Origin: Paenibacillus etheri
Lineage (GTDB): Bacteria; Bacillota; Bacilli; Paenibacillales; Paenibacillaceae
Direction of reading: 5' to 3'
Assembly (NCBI RefSeq): GCF_001012825.1
Contig: NZ_LCZJ02000030.1
Location: 95,872-159,871, forward strand
Length of the DNA: 64,000 nt
Shown in pieces: positions 28,874-38,283 of this stretch (within the stretch, counting starts at the first letter, position 1; each line of letters starts with the position of its first letter). The translations under genes were made by a program, and so were the position numbers. A model generated the notes under the pieces. That model was not told the DNA's origin. It did no database searches and worked only from the letters and a program-made list of their open reading frames with translations.

Positions 28874-28918
28874 AAAATAGAGTTACATATTAGATCTCTA
28901 ATACGTAACTCTATTTAT
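28874..28918 (-). terminator. Terminator after the GH42 pseudogene
   Basis: AAATAGAGTTAC-TATTAGA paired with TCTAATA-GTAACTCTATTT. On the minus strand it follows the pseudogene stop and leads into a T-rich stretch. Confidence 0.8.
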
Positions 28919-28941
28919 TTTATTAGCTTTTATTCATAACG

Positions 28942-30994
28942 TTAATGTAATACCAATACACCAAAGCCTTCCAGAGTAACCTCACCCGATAACGTTGTTC
29001 CGTTCAGTAAATCCGTTTTAGTCTCATGTAGATGTATAGAGACAGGCGTTTCACTATAGTTAAGTAAAAAAGTATAGCTGGACGAAGCTCCGCTACGAAT
29101 CTGCAGCTCTACTTCGCTGGAAGCTCAAGCCACTCTACTGGTGACTTGAGACCGATTTGATCTATGATTACGGACGCTGCTTGTTCATTAAAGACTGCTC
29201 CGTGATACCAAACTTCGCCTTTGCCGCGACGATTTCTCGTAACGGCTGGTTTTCCCGCATAATAGTCCGAGGCATAGACCGCCAAGACTTCGGCTGAATC
29301 ATCCTCAATTCGGAGAATATCATTAAAATCATCTGCCCCCGTAATCACTTCGGCCTCACCCGACCAGCTAATCGTTGTTGGCTTACGACTGCCCTTAACC
29401 ATGGTGAATTCTTCGACTGTGATCCCGCATAGATCCCTAGCAGCACCTGAAAATGGACGCATATAGCATTGACCACGCTCATCCTTATAGCCGGTTCTGC
29501 ATCCGAAGATCAGTTTTCCGCCTTGCTGAACATATGCGTCTAGTAGCACCGCTGTCTCATCTACCATAATCGCCGGATGAGGATAGATAAGAACGTCGTA
29601 TCGTACAAGTTCTTCCAGCGTTGTCTTTTTGCGTAAATAGAGTACGTCATTCGGGATATGCTTCCGCTGGAGTGCCTTGTACCACTCCTTATTACTCTTC
29701 CACATAAATGGACCATGCCACACATCGTACTCTCCAGCCCACTCATTATCATAATCACGGACAATAGCAACATTAGCCTGATTACGAGTGCCGATAAGTG
29801 CTTGACCTGCCGCCGCTAGCTCTTGACCGATCTGTCCCGCTTCCCTTACTCTTCGGTTCGGCTGGTTATGGTAGTCGTTAATGCCATGCCAATAAATTTC
29901 ATTGCCCATCGTGGCTGTCCGCCAGCGGAAATAGAGCACCATATCAGCGCCATGTGCGATCGATTGATAGGTCCATAACCGCATCTGTCCCGGCTTCGGA
30001 GAAGGCATATCCATCCGGTTCACCCAGCCGCCTGGTCCCGACTGCTGCTCCATGATACAGAAATTCGGGGTAATGGAACGGACAACAGATAATGAAAGTC
30101 CCCAGCCTCTGTCATTCAGCGGATTGCGCTCGTTCGGATCATAAAAAATAGTTGAAAACTGAGGATAGGAATCATAGCTGAAGAAATCTAGCAGTTCATC
30201 CGTCAATTCATGGTTGTCGAGATGGCCAAACAGACCATTCGTTGTTACCCATTTGATCGGGTGCAAGATTACGGATGATGTCCGCTTGGTTTTTGGCAAA
30301 AGAAATCGTATTGTCCGATATAAACCGTTTTTCATCCAAGGCTTGATGGGGATTGGGCTGCTTGAAGTGATGGGGTCGGACGCGGAAGATACACCTGAGA
30401 CCAATCGCTATAACTTTGATTCCAAAAGACAGCCCCCCAAGCCTCGTTTAGCTGCTCAAGCGTGACATATTTCTGCTGCAGCCATTCCCGGAAAGCCTTA
30501 TGATCACTCTCTGAATAAAATTCACTAATCTCGCAGTTTAGCTCATTATCAATTTACCAGCCGACTACACCTGGATAATTGACATAATGTTCAGCCAACT
30601 GTTCTGTAATCCGTGCACACAGCTCACGGTATTTGGGGCTACTGTAATTATAATGACGGCGCATGCCATGCTGAAGGGTAACACCTTCATACGTCACATT
30701 CAATACTTCTGGATACTTATGGGTCAGCCAAGCTGGAGGCGTTGCCGTCGGCGTACCAAGCACAACCTGAAGACCCTGTTTATGAGCTAAATCAATCGCA
30801 CGATCAAAGAGCCCGAACTGAAATTCGCCCTCAGCGGGTTCAAAAATAGACCAAGCAAACTCCCCCATCCGAATGATCATGAAGCCCAGTTCTCGCATCC
30901 GGCGATAATCATCCTCCCACAGGCTTTCCGGCCAGTGTTCCGGATAATAACAGACGCCAAGTTCAAATTTTTCTGTTGCGATAGGTCTCTTCAT
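28942..30994 (-). pseudogene. Decayed GH42 beta-galactosidase
   Basis: Recognisable over its full length from MKRPIATEKFELGVCYYPEHW to a C-terminal beta domain, but not translatable. The conserved tryptophan-glutamine of the GWQIDNE acid/base motif is followed by TAA at 30554-30556, consistent with CAA changed to TAA. Continuing in frame gives KAFREWLQQKYVTLEQL. Single-base frameshifts follow near 30360, near 30252 (an extra A before WVTTNGLFGHLDN) and near 29117 (a lost base before EVELQIRSG). The nucleophile motif NFCIMEQQSGPGGW survives. GGAGGTAATC precedes the original ATG. The divergent AraC gene is intact. Confidence 0.93.
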
Positions 30995-31163
30995 GATTAC
31001 CTCCAAAGTATTAAAAATATGCTTTCAGTAGTTTATAATTCTATTGTAGTATCAGTGTTAATAAGGCTTATATAACAAAATATTGTGATCATATAACTAT
31101 CTTGCGTTAATTACCTTATCCAACTAGCGCTCTGTAGCGCGATAGAAATGGGTGCTATATAAC

Positions 31164-31997
31164 ATGAAGAAACAATGGTATTTGCCGACACCAGCTTTTT
31201 CAAAATATGTCTGCTATCCTGAATTTTTGGGACATTACAGTCACTTTCCTCAACATACCGAGAGAAGAAGTGAAGGATTTCTGGGAAACTATAACCTGCA
31301 TTTAATCTTTGATGGGGAGGGTTATGTATTCCATGAGGGCGAACGTATTCCGATGAGCAGAGGACGAGGTTTTCTTTACCCTAAAAGCGCCTATCAGTAT
31401 TACGGATCAGATCCTGGGAAGCCTTGGGATGTTCGCTGGGTTCATTTTAGTACTGAAATTGTGCTCCCTTTATTAGAAGAAGTGGACCAGTCTCGTGCAT
31501 ACCTGTTCACTTTTGATTTGGAGGCCAAGCTGGACGAGCTGTTCGAGGAAATGTACTTACTGAGCGCTTCCTATGTAACACGTAATGAGCCAAGGCTATC
31601 CGCGCTTCTGTATGAGCTTCTAGTAAAATTGCTACAGAATTCCGAACCGCTTCACGGCTCAGTACCGCACGAGGTCAGGCAGTCTATCCCCAGTGCCGCA
31701 GATATCATTCATGTCGAATGTGCCCGTCCTTGGTCACTCGAGTCGATGGCAAGACTAACCGGGTATAGCAGCTATCATTTTCTGCGGCTGTTCCGAATGG
31801 TTATGGGCAAAACACCAAACCGTTATTTAACAGATTGCCGGCTGACCAGAGCCAAGCTTCTGCTAGTTTCTACTGGACTCTCCATTGCTCAGGTTGCGAC
31901 TCAGTCCGGTTTTGCCCAGTCCAGCTATTTCATTAAAGTATTCAGAAAGTTTGAAGGCGTATCTCCTGTGAAGTACCGTCAGGCATTCGGATCGTAA
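31164..31997 (+). CDS. AraC-family transcriptional regulator
   Basis: 277 residues: N-terminal cupin-like domain (about 1-150) and C-terminal AraC double helix-turn-helix (about 175-277; GFAQSSYFIKVFRKFEG is the second unit). It is divergent from the GH42 pseudogene, which was presumably its target, so it may now be an orphan. An in-frame GTG lies 12 bases upstream, but the ATG at 31164 is the more likely start; the ribosome site (AAATGGGTG) is weak either way. Confidence 0.86.
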   Translation: MKKQWYLPTPAFSKYVCYPEFLGHYSHFPQHTERRSEGFLGNYNLHLIFDGEGYVFHEGERIPMSRGRGFLYPKSAYQYYGSDPGKPWDVRWVHFSTEIVLPLLEEVDQSRAYLFTFDLEAKLDELFEEMYLLSASYVTRNEPRLSALLYELLVKLLQNSEPLHGSVPHEVRQSIPSAADIIHVECARPWSLESMARLTGYSSYHFLRLFRMVMGKTPNRYLTDCRLTRAKLLLVSTGLSIAQVATQSGFAQSSYFIKVFRKFEGVSPVKYRQAFGS

Positions 31998-32039
31998 CTT
32001 CTTAAAACACTAATCCAACCTCTTAAATCAACAAAAAAA

Positions 32040-32082
32040 AAAAGCAAACCAAGAGCTATGCACTTGGCTTGCTTTCTTTGTG
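32040..32082. terminator. Bidirectional terminator
   Basis: AAAGCAA-CCAAG paired with CTTGG-TTGCTTT, with a run of A on the left (T tract for the minus strand hydrolase gene) and TTTCTTTG on the right (for the AraC gene). Confidence 0.78.
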
Positions 32083-32106
32083 AAATATTCCTGTGTTTTG
32101 CTGGAT

Positions 32107-33066
32107 TTATTTAACCTCATCCATAAATGCTCTGAAATTTTCTGTAATTTCTTTTGCTTTAGTACGATATAAATAATGGTCTTCTTCAAATGTCACCACT
32201 TTTCCATGTACAGAATCTTTCACTTGCTCTTCATGCGCTGGTAACCATCTATCAGCTACTGGATGATTCGCTTGTACAAAGAAAATAAGAGGAAGATTTT
32301 TGGGGAACGATAAATTTTCAGCCCCTTTAAAATTAGAAAACATCATTTCAGCTTCATTTAATTGAGTAGGATTATACATGTTTTTGTGATTGATCATTCT
32401 CATTTGTCCTTTTGTTTTATCATCAAATGGTAATTCAGCAATGGGGTCAGCACTTAGTTTCATTTGCAATCTGACGAGTCCGGATTTTTTGATTAGATTT
32501 ATAATTCTTATTTCTGAAGATTCAATCTTCCTTTCTCTTATCGTGGGAACACTGCTATCGAGCCCGACAAATGCACTCACTTCATTTTCATATTTATTTA
32601 CATAATCTAGTCCGTAAATGCCTGAAATGGAGTGGGCCATTAGAATATAACGGTCGATATTAAGAACCTGTAAAGCTTCATGAATTTCACTAACAATATT
32701 CTCTGTGCTGCGCTCCTTTTTGGTCAGATCACTTAATCCATACCCAAAAGGCTCAATCACGACAACTTTGTAAAAAGGTACTAACTCTTCTATTAGTGAT
32801 TTAAAATCAAGCCCCGGTGCTGATGTCCCATAACCCGGTAATAGCACGACTGTTTCTTCACCTTGTCCTTGAATCAACACATTCATATTTTTTCCATCTA
32901 CAGGTACTAACTGACCATAGGGTTCTATTTTGCTTTGTTCCGATTTATTGCTGATCAGATTAACTGTATAAACAATGGCGAGAAACAACATGATTGCTAT
33001 GAGTATTGCGCCTATGGTTTTCAATAAAATGTTTAGTATTCTACTCGTTCTCGTGCCCGCCTTCAC
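32107..33066 (-). CDS. Membrane-anchored alpha/beta hydrolase
   Basis: 319 residues. An N-terminal membrane helix (about residues 10-38, ILLKTIGAILIAIMLFLAIV) is followed by an alpha/beta hydrolase domain: oxyanion strand VVLLPGYGTSAPG, nucleophile elbow MAHSISG (serine about 150) and a C-terminal histidine in FEEDHYLYR. The enzyme probably faces outward as an esterase or peptidase of unknown substrate. Start uncertain: GTG at 33066 is eight bases from AGAGAGG; ATG at 33072 is only two. A truncated TetR-type gene tail lies just upstream. Confidence 0.82.
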   Translation of the reverse strand: MKAGTRTSRILNILLKTIGAILIAIMLFLAIVYTVNLISNKSEQSKIEPYGQLVPVDGKNMNVLIQGQGEETVVLLPGYGTSAPGLDFKSLIEELVPFYKVVVIEPFGYGLSDLTKKERSTENIVSEIHEALQVLNIDRYILMAHSISGIYGLDYVNKYENEVSAFVGLDSSVPTIRERKIESSEIRIINLIKKSGLVRLQMKLSADPIAELPFDDKTKGQMRMINHKNMYNPTQLNEAEMMFSNFKGAENLSFPKNLPLIFFVQANHPVADRWLPAHEEQVKDSVHGKVVTFEEDHYLYRTKAKEITENFRAFMDEVK

Positions 33067-33247
33067 ACTCATTACCTCTCTTAGTTTCACTCACATCTTC
33101 TCCTGTCATCCTCTGTCTATTGGACCACCATAACCGACTGCTACAGTAAGGTTAACCAATGAAGATGTACTCCTCATGTCTTCAATATGAACGGAATATG
33201 AATTAACGAAAAAACGATACAGCATCATACTTTCATGAGTCCTCGAA

Positions 33248-33397
33248 TCACTCACACAATGAAAATATAACGTGCTCTAAGTCATCCATATCCATGCCCT
33301 CCGCAGGACTAGAGACCAGAGGCCAGAAAAATCCTGCAATAATACAGTTTTTTGTTAAGAAATCCTGATCACTATGTCTAAAAGCTGCGAAAACGGC
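33248..33397 (-). pseudogene. C-terminal remnant of a TetR-type regulator
   Basis: An open frame of about 49 residues enters from the insertion sequence edge (AVFAAFRHSDQDFL) and ends SLCE then TGA. The segment IIAGFFWPLVSSPAEGMD resembles the ligand-domain C terminus of TetR/AcrR regulators. The N-terminal DNA-binding part is absent on the far side of the element, so both insertion and deletion are implied. Family call is from short sequence only. Confidence 0.5.
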
Positions 33398-33469
33398 TAG
33401 GCCCCCTTAATCCGGAGTCCTGTCCACCAAAAATACTGCAGACGTAGAATTGCTCGTTCTTTCGAGCAA

Positions 33470-34327
33470 TTACATCGCTCTATGAAATGCTGAAGAATCC
33501 TCTAGTGTTTTAACCCACACTGAAAATACGGCAGGAGGTTTCGATTTTAAACTACCGTGCATTTTTCGGTTATTGTAGAAATCCATGTACTGGTCAAGCG
33601 ATTCATAGGCCTCTTCAAATGTCCTAAAGTCCCTTATACGGAACAGATCGCGTTCCATCAAACTATGGAAAGACTCAATGTAGGCATTCATATTTGGTGT
33701 CCTTGGAGGTATGCGCTCATGGATAATATCTAGACTCTCGCACATATCTCCAAATAGTTTACTGGTGAATTGAGGGCCGTTATCCGTACGAATTGTAGGC
33801 ATCTCTTCACCTGTTGTTATCCGATTCTGAAGGGCGTAACAAAGCGTCTGAGCGGCGTGCTTAGCTTCACAAGCGGGCCCTCTGTACTGCTTAACAACAA
33901 CGCGATCAAACACATCAATGATGCTGAGCACATAAAAGAAACGCTCCAGCCCACTGACGTATCCGTATTTAATATCCATTTGCCACAGTTGATTAGAGCC
34001 TGTAACGATGCGGTTTCTCGGCAGTCTACGCGGATGTGACTGGACTCGCTGGCGTGGTTTTTGAAGAATGCCTAGCTCGTCACATAACCGGTAAGACTTC
34101 TTTTTATTTAGTTTCACGTTGTATTTGTCCTGAATACATTTTGCGAGAAGTTTGTAGCCGTAAACATACTCTTCACCTTCAATCAGTTCAAGAAGCCATT
34201 GATTTATCCCTTTCGTCGCATATGCGTTCGCCCTCATACGTATAAGAGTATCCGGGCACTGGACGGCCACGTTGGCCTCTTGTAGGGCGTTCAGATGGTG
34301 CAACATTCGCTCTTTTTTTGCGGTCAT
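33470..34327 (-). CDS. IS3-family transposase OrfB, main open segment
   Basis: 285 codons with the rve integrase core: first aspartate in QMDIKYGYV, second in RTDNGPQF and glutamate in YIESFHSLMERD, the DDE triad. The nominal start is not the natural one. In the frame one base away, upstream sequence reads LSEKLEVAEPF and then STYYDRKK and GRPVPGYSYTYEG, the usual OrfB N terminus, and joins this frame only if one G is removed near 34210 (GAAAGGGATAAAT). So full-length OrfB cannot be made from this copy. Confidence 0.85.
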   Translation of the reverse strand: MTAKKERMLHHLNALQEANVAVQCPDTLIRMRANAYATKGINQWLLELIEGEEYVYGYKLLAKCIQDKYNVKLNKKKSYRLCDELGILQKPRQRVQSHPRRLPRNRIVTGSNQLWQMDIKYGYVSGLERFFYVLSIIDVFDRVVVKQYRGPACEAKHAAQTLCYALQNRITTGEEMPTIRTDNGPQFTSKLFGDMCESLDIIHERIPPRTPNMNAYIESFHSLMERDLFRIRDFRTFEEAYESLDQYMDFYNNRKMHGSLKSKPPAVFSVWVKTLEDSSAFHRAM

Positions 34328-34402
34328 AATAGGTGGATTCCGAAATGCCTAGGATGCGCAGAACCACTGCTACTGGTTCTCCCCGCTTAATAAATGGTTC
34401 TG

Positions 34403-34723
34403 CTACTTCGAGTTTTTCAGATAAGCGGGGGCTTGCTTTTTTAGCAGTTCTCGTAAGATTTCAAGCTCGAGTTCCTTCTCCCCGAGCACCTTAACCGCCT
34501 TTTCATACCGCTGTTCGACCTCTTGCAGCCGTTGCAGCTCCTGGAGGTGCTCGTCAGCAAACGGAATCTCTTCAGCAGGGATGAAGTCACGATGATCTCT
34601 TATCCAACTACGAATGGTTTCAGGATGGATGTCATACATGCGAGCCAATACCCCCACCTTAATACCAGCCAACGCTTCTTTGACGATGTTAAGCTGCGTT
34701 TCTTTATTCAACCTTTTCCCCAT
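34403..34723 (-). CDS. IS3-family transposase OrfA
   Basis: 106 residues: helix-turn-helix (about 20-50, GVLARMYDIHPETIRSWIRD) and a C-terminal leucine-zipper-like coiled coil (about 60-98). Near its end the codons CTA AAA AAG form the slippery heptamer A-AAA-AAG (about 34437-34443), the standard site for -1 frameshifting that makes OrfAB in this family. After the shift the frame runs into the OrfB N terminus until the extra base near 34210. Confidence 0.88.
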   Translation of the reverse strand: MGKRLNKETQLNIVKEALAGIKVGVLARMYDIHPETIRSWIRDHRDFIPAEEIPFADEHLQELQRLQEVEQRYEKAVKVLGEKELELEILRELLKKQAPAYLKNSK

Positions 34724-34841
34724 ACTGGATCACTCCTTTAACTTAAGTTTAGATTATTGGGTGTAAAGACTCCAGTTTAATTAGGGGGCCTAGGAGCTTT
34801 TGCAGGATTATACCCTTGACCAGTCCTTGCATCTACATTAA

Positions 34842-34880
34842 AAAGCCAAGAGCCGGGCTCTTGGCTTGCTTTTTATTGAA
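34842..34880. terminator. Strong terminator beside the insertion sequence
   Basis: AAAAAGCCAAGAGCC paired with GGCTCTTGGCTTGCTTTTT. T tracts exist in both directions. It probably ended transcription of the beta-mannosidase unit on the minus strand. Confidence 0.8.
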
Positions 34881-34892
34881 AAAATAAAATAT

Positions 34893-35022
34893 CTATTGCC
34901 GCATCTTCAATTTAAAGCATCCGCTAATATTATCCTGCTGGACATCTGGCAGTGCCAGTCCTACCTGCATTAGACCGTCACCGCCGAAGGAATAGTCCCT
35001 TATCTTCCTGAATTGAAATCCC
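34893..35022 (-). pseudogene. Unidentified gene remnant after beta-mannosidase
   Basis: AAGGAG precedes an ATG at 35022 (MGISIQEDKG). A frameshift about 30 bases on restores a frame reading DYSFGGDGLMQVGLALPDV and ending KLKMRQ then TAG. The coding-like character and the ribosome site suggest a degraded second gene of the beta-mannosidase unit. I do not recognise the family. Confidence 0.35.
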
Positions 35023-35050
35023 CATACGAAAGTCCTTCTCTCCTTAAGAT

Positions 35051-37603
35051 TTACAGTAAATCCTCGCTCACAAAATCAACCATCGATTGAACCTTTAGTC
35101 CCTTAGGAGCGCCTGGAATCCAGTCCCTCCCATCGTTCCCGCGTTGCGAGAACGCTATTGTCTTGGGCTGCCCTGGGAGAAGATCAAAGTAATTGTCAGA
35201 GAATATTCCTTCATCTTCTGAGGTCAGGTATACGCCTCTAGCTAATACATCACTTGTCACAGTGAAGTTTAGACCTCCGCTATCTGGAGTTTCCATTATG
35301 TTAATTACTGAACGCTGCAACCGAATTTCTTTTTCCGGGACAAAATAGTGCATCTTACGATCTATCATCTCGCCATCAGCCTGCAAGCTGATCTCAAGCA
35401 ATACATCGTTAGATCCATGACCTTCTAGCAGTTCCGCCACTGAAGACGAGAATACGATAGCCGCAGAATCGGCTCCCAGATCAACGGGATGTATCCACTC
35501 TCGCAGTGTCGAACCGTTAAACTGATACAATTTAAGCACTAACTCAGCGGTCTTTGCTGTTCTTAAATCAGATACGACATGAACGTCAATCCGCTCACGG
35601 TCTGTACCGTCAATAGACAGCAGAACATCTTGAAAGCTTGAGCGCACGCTATATTGCAATGCTTTCCAGCGTCCGTTGTAATCCATCCCCGCCCAAGAGG
35701 CGACCGGCCAGCAATCATTCATCTGCCAGTATAAAGTGCCCATACAGTAAGGTTTATTTCTTCTGTGACTTTCAATCGCGATTCGAATCGCTTCGGCCTG
35801 CAGAATTTGACTCATATACAGAAATGCTTTAAAATCCTTCGGCTGCGGCAGATACATATCCATATATTCCTTGATCAGCAGATTTCCGCGTCCATTCTTC
35901 TGATGAGCCAGCATCACCTCTGAGGTAAGCTCCAAATCCTGCTCTTCAGCATAGCTCATTACGGTCTTTAGTTCCGGGAACGACTGGAATCCGTATTCAC
36001 TCATAAAGCGACCAACCTTGGTATTATAATTCTCAAAAGGCTCAATCCCGTGCCACACGCCCCAGTAATGAACATCCCCATCGCCCACAATCCGCGTCGC
36101 ATGTTGATTCATATCTCCAGTCAAATTCCGCATCGGTGAAGACGGCCAATAGTCCACACCTGGATGGAACGCGGCTACAGCCTCAGGTAGAATCCGGTGG
36201 AATATTTCCTCATAATCAGCCCACATTGTAGCTCTTTGCTCCGCGCTGAGTTTTTCTTTCCAGCCCCAGCCCATATTTTCCTCGAACTGTGACCAGGCTG
36301 AATCAATCTCGTTATTGCCACACCATAGGGCGATGCAGGGATGATTGCGCAATCTTTTGACGTTATACCCAGCTTCTTTCTTCACATTCGCAAGGAACGC
36401 TTTATCCCCCGGATACATGCTGCAAGCGAACATGAAGTCCTGCCAGACCAGCAGCCCGTATTCATCACAGAGCTTGTAAAATATCTCCTCTTCATAAAAA
36501 CCGCCACCCCACACTCGCAGCATATTCATGTTTGATTCTGCAGCCGTGGCAATTTCATGCCGATACCGCTCTTCGGTTACTTCTGTGATGAAGCTGTCAT
36601 TCGGAATATGATTGGCACCTTTGGCGAAGACCGGCACACCATTCAGTACAAAAGAAAATGAAGTCCCCTTGGCATCACGCTCCCGAATCAATTGAATACT
36701 ACGGAGACCGGTTCTTACACTTTTGCTAACTTCAACTTCCTTACCTTTCACCAAATCCGCTTGAAACGTATATAAATGAGGTTCGCCTAGCCCTCTACAC
36801 CACCAGAGCTGCGGCTGATCTACCACGATATCCATCTCTATTTGTTGCTTGCCACTCTTTAAGGAAACCGCTTGCATCGACTCTAAACCATCAGCACTCA
36901 TTCGCAGCATTCCCTGCCATGCCGCAGGAGCATCTACTTCAATAATTGCGGTTAATCGAGCCTCTTCCTTTGTGATCACATTTTGGCGAATATATAGATC
37001 TGTGATTTGAACTGAATTACGCCCCTCAAGAGCCGCCTTACGCCATATTCCACTGGTCAAGAAACGAGGACCCCAATCCCAACCATAATGATAAGGAGCT
37101 TTGCGGGCGAAAATACTAATCCGCTGTTCATCTAGTCCCCCAAGCTCGGATTGATCATTCGGTGCAGGAAGCGCATACCCCAGCTTCGCTAGCTTAGGTA
37201 GATCCTCTTTTACTACAGAACGGAATCTCACTCTTATATGGTTTTCACCAATCCTCAAATGATCTTTAACATCCACTCTCCACGCCAAAAACATATTGTC
37301 TGCAGCGAGCACATGTACATTATTCACATACACGTCAGCATAGGTATCAAGACCTTCAAAGATCAGCTCCGTGCAAGTAAGCTCCGACCACTCTTCACCA
37401 AGCTGCAAAGTGGTTTGATATTCCCAATCCTTCTTATCAATCCACTGTAGGTTATGTTCATTTGTTCCATAGAAGGGATCTTCAATCTTTCCGTTCTTCA
37501 GTAAATCCGTATGGACCGTGCCTGGCACAGTAGCAGGAAGCCACTCCTCATCACCACAGCTTCTAAATTCCCACTTCGCAAGCTTCATCTCTAGATGTTT
37601 CAT
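35051..37603 (-). CDS. GH2 beta-mannosidase
   Basis: 850 residues, cytoplasmic family 2 glycoside hydrolase releasing mannose from beta-mannooligosaccharides. N-terminal jelly-roll with WLPATVPGTVHTDLL, immunoglobulin-like domain, then a TIM barrel. The acid/base glutamate is in LWCGNNEID (about residue 430) and the nucleophile in FMSEYGFQSFPE (about 534); WGGGFYEEE is typical of beta-mannosidases. AGGAGG precedes the ATG. Opposite it lies a collapsed importer/two-component locus, so the enzyme has probably lost its dedicated transporter. Confidence 0.93.
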   Translation of the reverse strand: MKHLEMKLAKWEFRSCGDEEWLPATVPGTVHTDLLKNGKIEDPFYGTNEHNLQWIDKKDWEYQTTLQLGEEWSELTCTELIFEGLDTYADVYVNNVHVLAADNMFLAWRVDVKDHLRIGENHIRVRFRSVVKEDLPKLAKLGYALPAPNDQSELGGLDEQRISIFARKAPYHYGWDWGPRFLTSGIWRKAALEGRNSVQITDLYIRQNVITKEEARLTAIIEVDAPAAWQGMLRMSADGLESMQAVSLKSGKQQIEMDIVVDQPQLWWCRGLGEPHLYTFQADLVKGKEVEVSKSVRTGLRSIQLIRERDAKGTSFSFVLNGVPVFAKGANHIPNDSFITEVTEERYRHEIATAAESNMNMLRVWGGGFYEEEIFYKLCDEYGLLVWQDFMFACSMYPGDKAFLANVKKEAGYNVKRLRNHPCIALWCGNNEIDSAWSQFEENMGWGWKEKLSAEQRATMWADYEEIFHRILPEAVAAFHPGVDYWPSSPMRNLTGDMNQHATRIVGDGDVHYWGVWHGIEPFENYNTKVGRFMSEYGFQSFPELKTVMSYAEEQDLELTSEVMLAHQKNGRGNLLIKEYMDMYLPQPKDFKAFLYMSQILQAEAIRIAIESHRRNKPYCMGTLYWQMNDCWPVASWAGMDYNGRWKALQYSVRSSFQDVLLSIDGTDRERIDVHVVSDLRTAKTAELVLKLYQFNGSTLREWIHPVDLGADSAAIVFSSSVAELLEGHGSNDVLLEISLQADGEMIDRKMHYFVPEKEIRLQRSVINIMETPDSGGLNFTVTSDVLARGVYLTSEDEGIFSDNYFDLLPGQPKTIAFSQRGNDGRDWIPGAPKGLKVQSMVDFVSEDLL

Positions 37604-37611
37604 TTTATCCT

Positions 37612-37747
37612 CCTAAAAGTTTTGTAGAGCATATGCCTCTTTGAGTGACTTCGTACAAAACTCACTCCGGAAGCATTTGCCTAAAAGTTTTGTAGAGCAT
37701 ATGCCTCTTTGAGTGACTTCGTACAAAACTCACTTCGGAAACATGTG
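37612..37747. repeat. Two tandem 68-bp direct repeats, each a hairpin
   Basis: Unit CCTAAAAGTTTTGTAGAGCA... spans 37612-37679 and 37680-37747 with a handful of differences near its right end; a partial third unit (AAGTTTTGTA) begins at about 37750. Within each unit AGTTTTGTA pairs with TACAAAACT. The array occupies the leader region of the beta-mannosidase gene. Confidence 0.88.
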
Positions 37748-37935
37748 TTTAAGTTTTGTAAGCCCATTCATCTTTCAAAATAACATACCTCTTCTAGCAT
37801 TTCATTGATTTCACTTGATATTCTTTGTATTTTGTTATTCATTCGTTAGGTGTACACTAATTATAATCATTCAAACAAAACAAATAAAGACAATAAATAA
37901 TAATACAATACATTTCTAAACGCTTTATTTAAAGC

Positions 37936-37941
37936 TATAAT
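37936..37941 (+). promoter_or_regulatory. -10 element of the collapsed importer locus
   Basis: Perfect TATAAT, 44 bases before the binding-protein ATG. The -35 at the expected spacing (TTTCTA) is poor. Confidence 0.5.
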
Positions 37942-37945
37942 GTTC

Positions 37946-37960
37946 ATGCAAACGCTAACA
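37946..37960 (+). promoter_or_regulatory. CcpA (cre) operator
   Basis: ATGCAAACGCTAACA matches the cre consensus WTGNAANCGNWNNCW at all fixed positions. It overlaps the expected transcription start, so the locus was subject to glucose repression. Confidence 0.75.
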
Positions 37961-37984
37961 AAATAATGAAAAGGGGATTAAGTT

Positions 37985-38283
37985 ATGAGAAATAAGTTAT
38001 TTTCGTTATCTTTTGTTATGATTATGATTTTATCATCAACGCTTGCTGGCTGCGGCTCGAACAATGGCAATAGCACGAATAACGCGGCGCCCGCAACCGA
38101 TAAACCCGCAGCAACGAATACAGAGAATACAAGTGGTGATTCAACAAGCAACGCAACAGCTGAGCCTGCAGCGGGTACTGATATTACCGGTAAAATCACC
38201 TTCTTAACCAACAGAACAGACATGATCGGTAAAGAGTACGACGAATATTTAAAGCGCTTTAATGAGAAATATCCGAACGCTTC
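37985..38283 (+). pseudogene. Truncated sugar-binding lipoprotein
   Basis: The first 97 or so residues of an ABC sugar-binding lipoprotein: signal peptide with lipobox STLAGC (cysteine 23), a low-complexity Asn/Thr/Ala linker and KITFLTNRTDM...FNEKYPNAS, the start of the mature fold. Sequence then jumps, within a few bases of 38283, into the tail of a permease gene. The rest of the binding protein, a whole MalF-type permease and half of a MalG-type permease are missing, so a deletion of a few kilobases is inferred. AAAAGGGG precedes the ATG. Confidence 0.88.

Larger units (their letters stand above)
33398..34792 (-). mobile_element. IS3-family insertion sequence
   Basis: About 1.4 kb with two reading frames in the IS3 orfA/orfB arrangement. 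The ends are imperfect inverted repeats: TAGGCCCCCTTAATC...GGAGTC at the left and the complement of TAGGCCCCCTAATT...GGAGTC at the right. No clear target duplication could be seen. It cuts a TetR-like gene tail. The copy appears inactive because orfB is frameshifted. Confidence 0.88.

Noticed and set aside
37612-37747. Short CRISPR array
   Set aside because: The two 68-base units are directly adjacent with no unique spacers, are internally palindromic over a long loop, and no cas genes are present.
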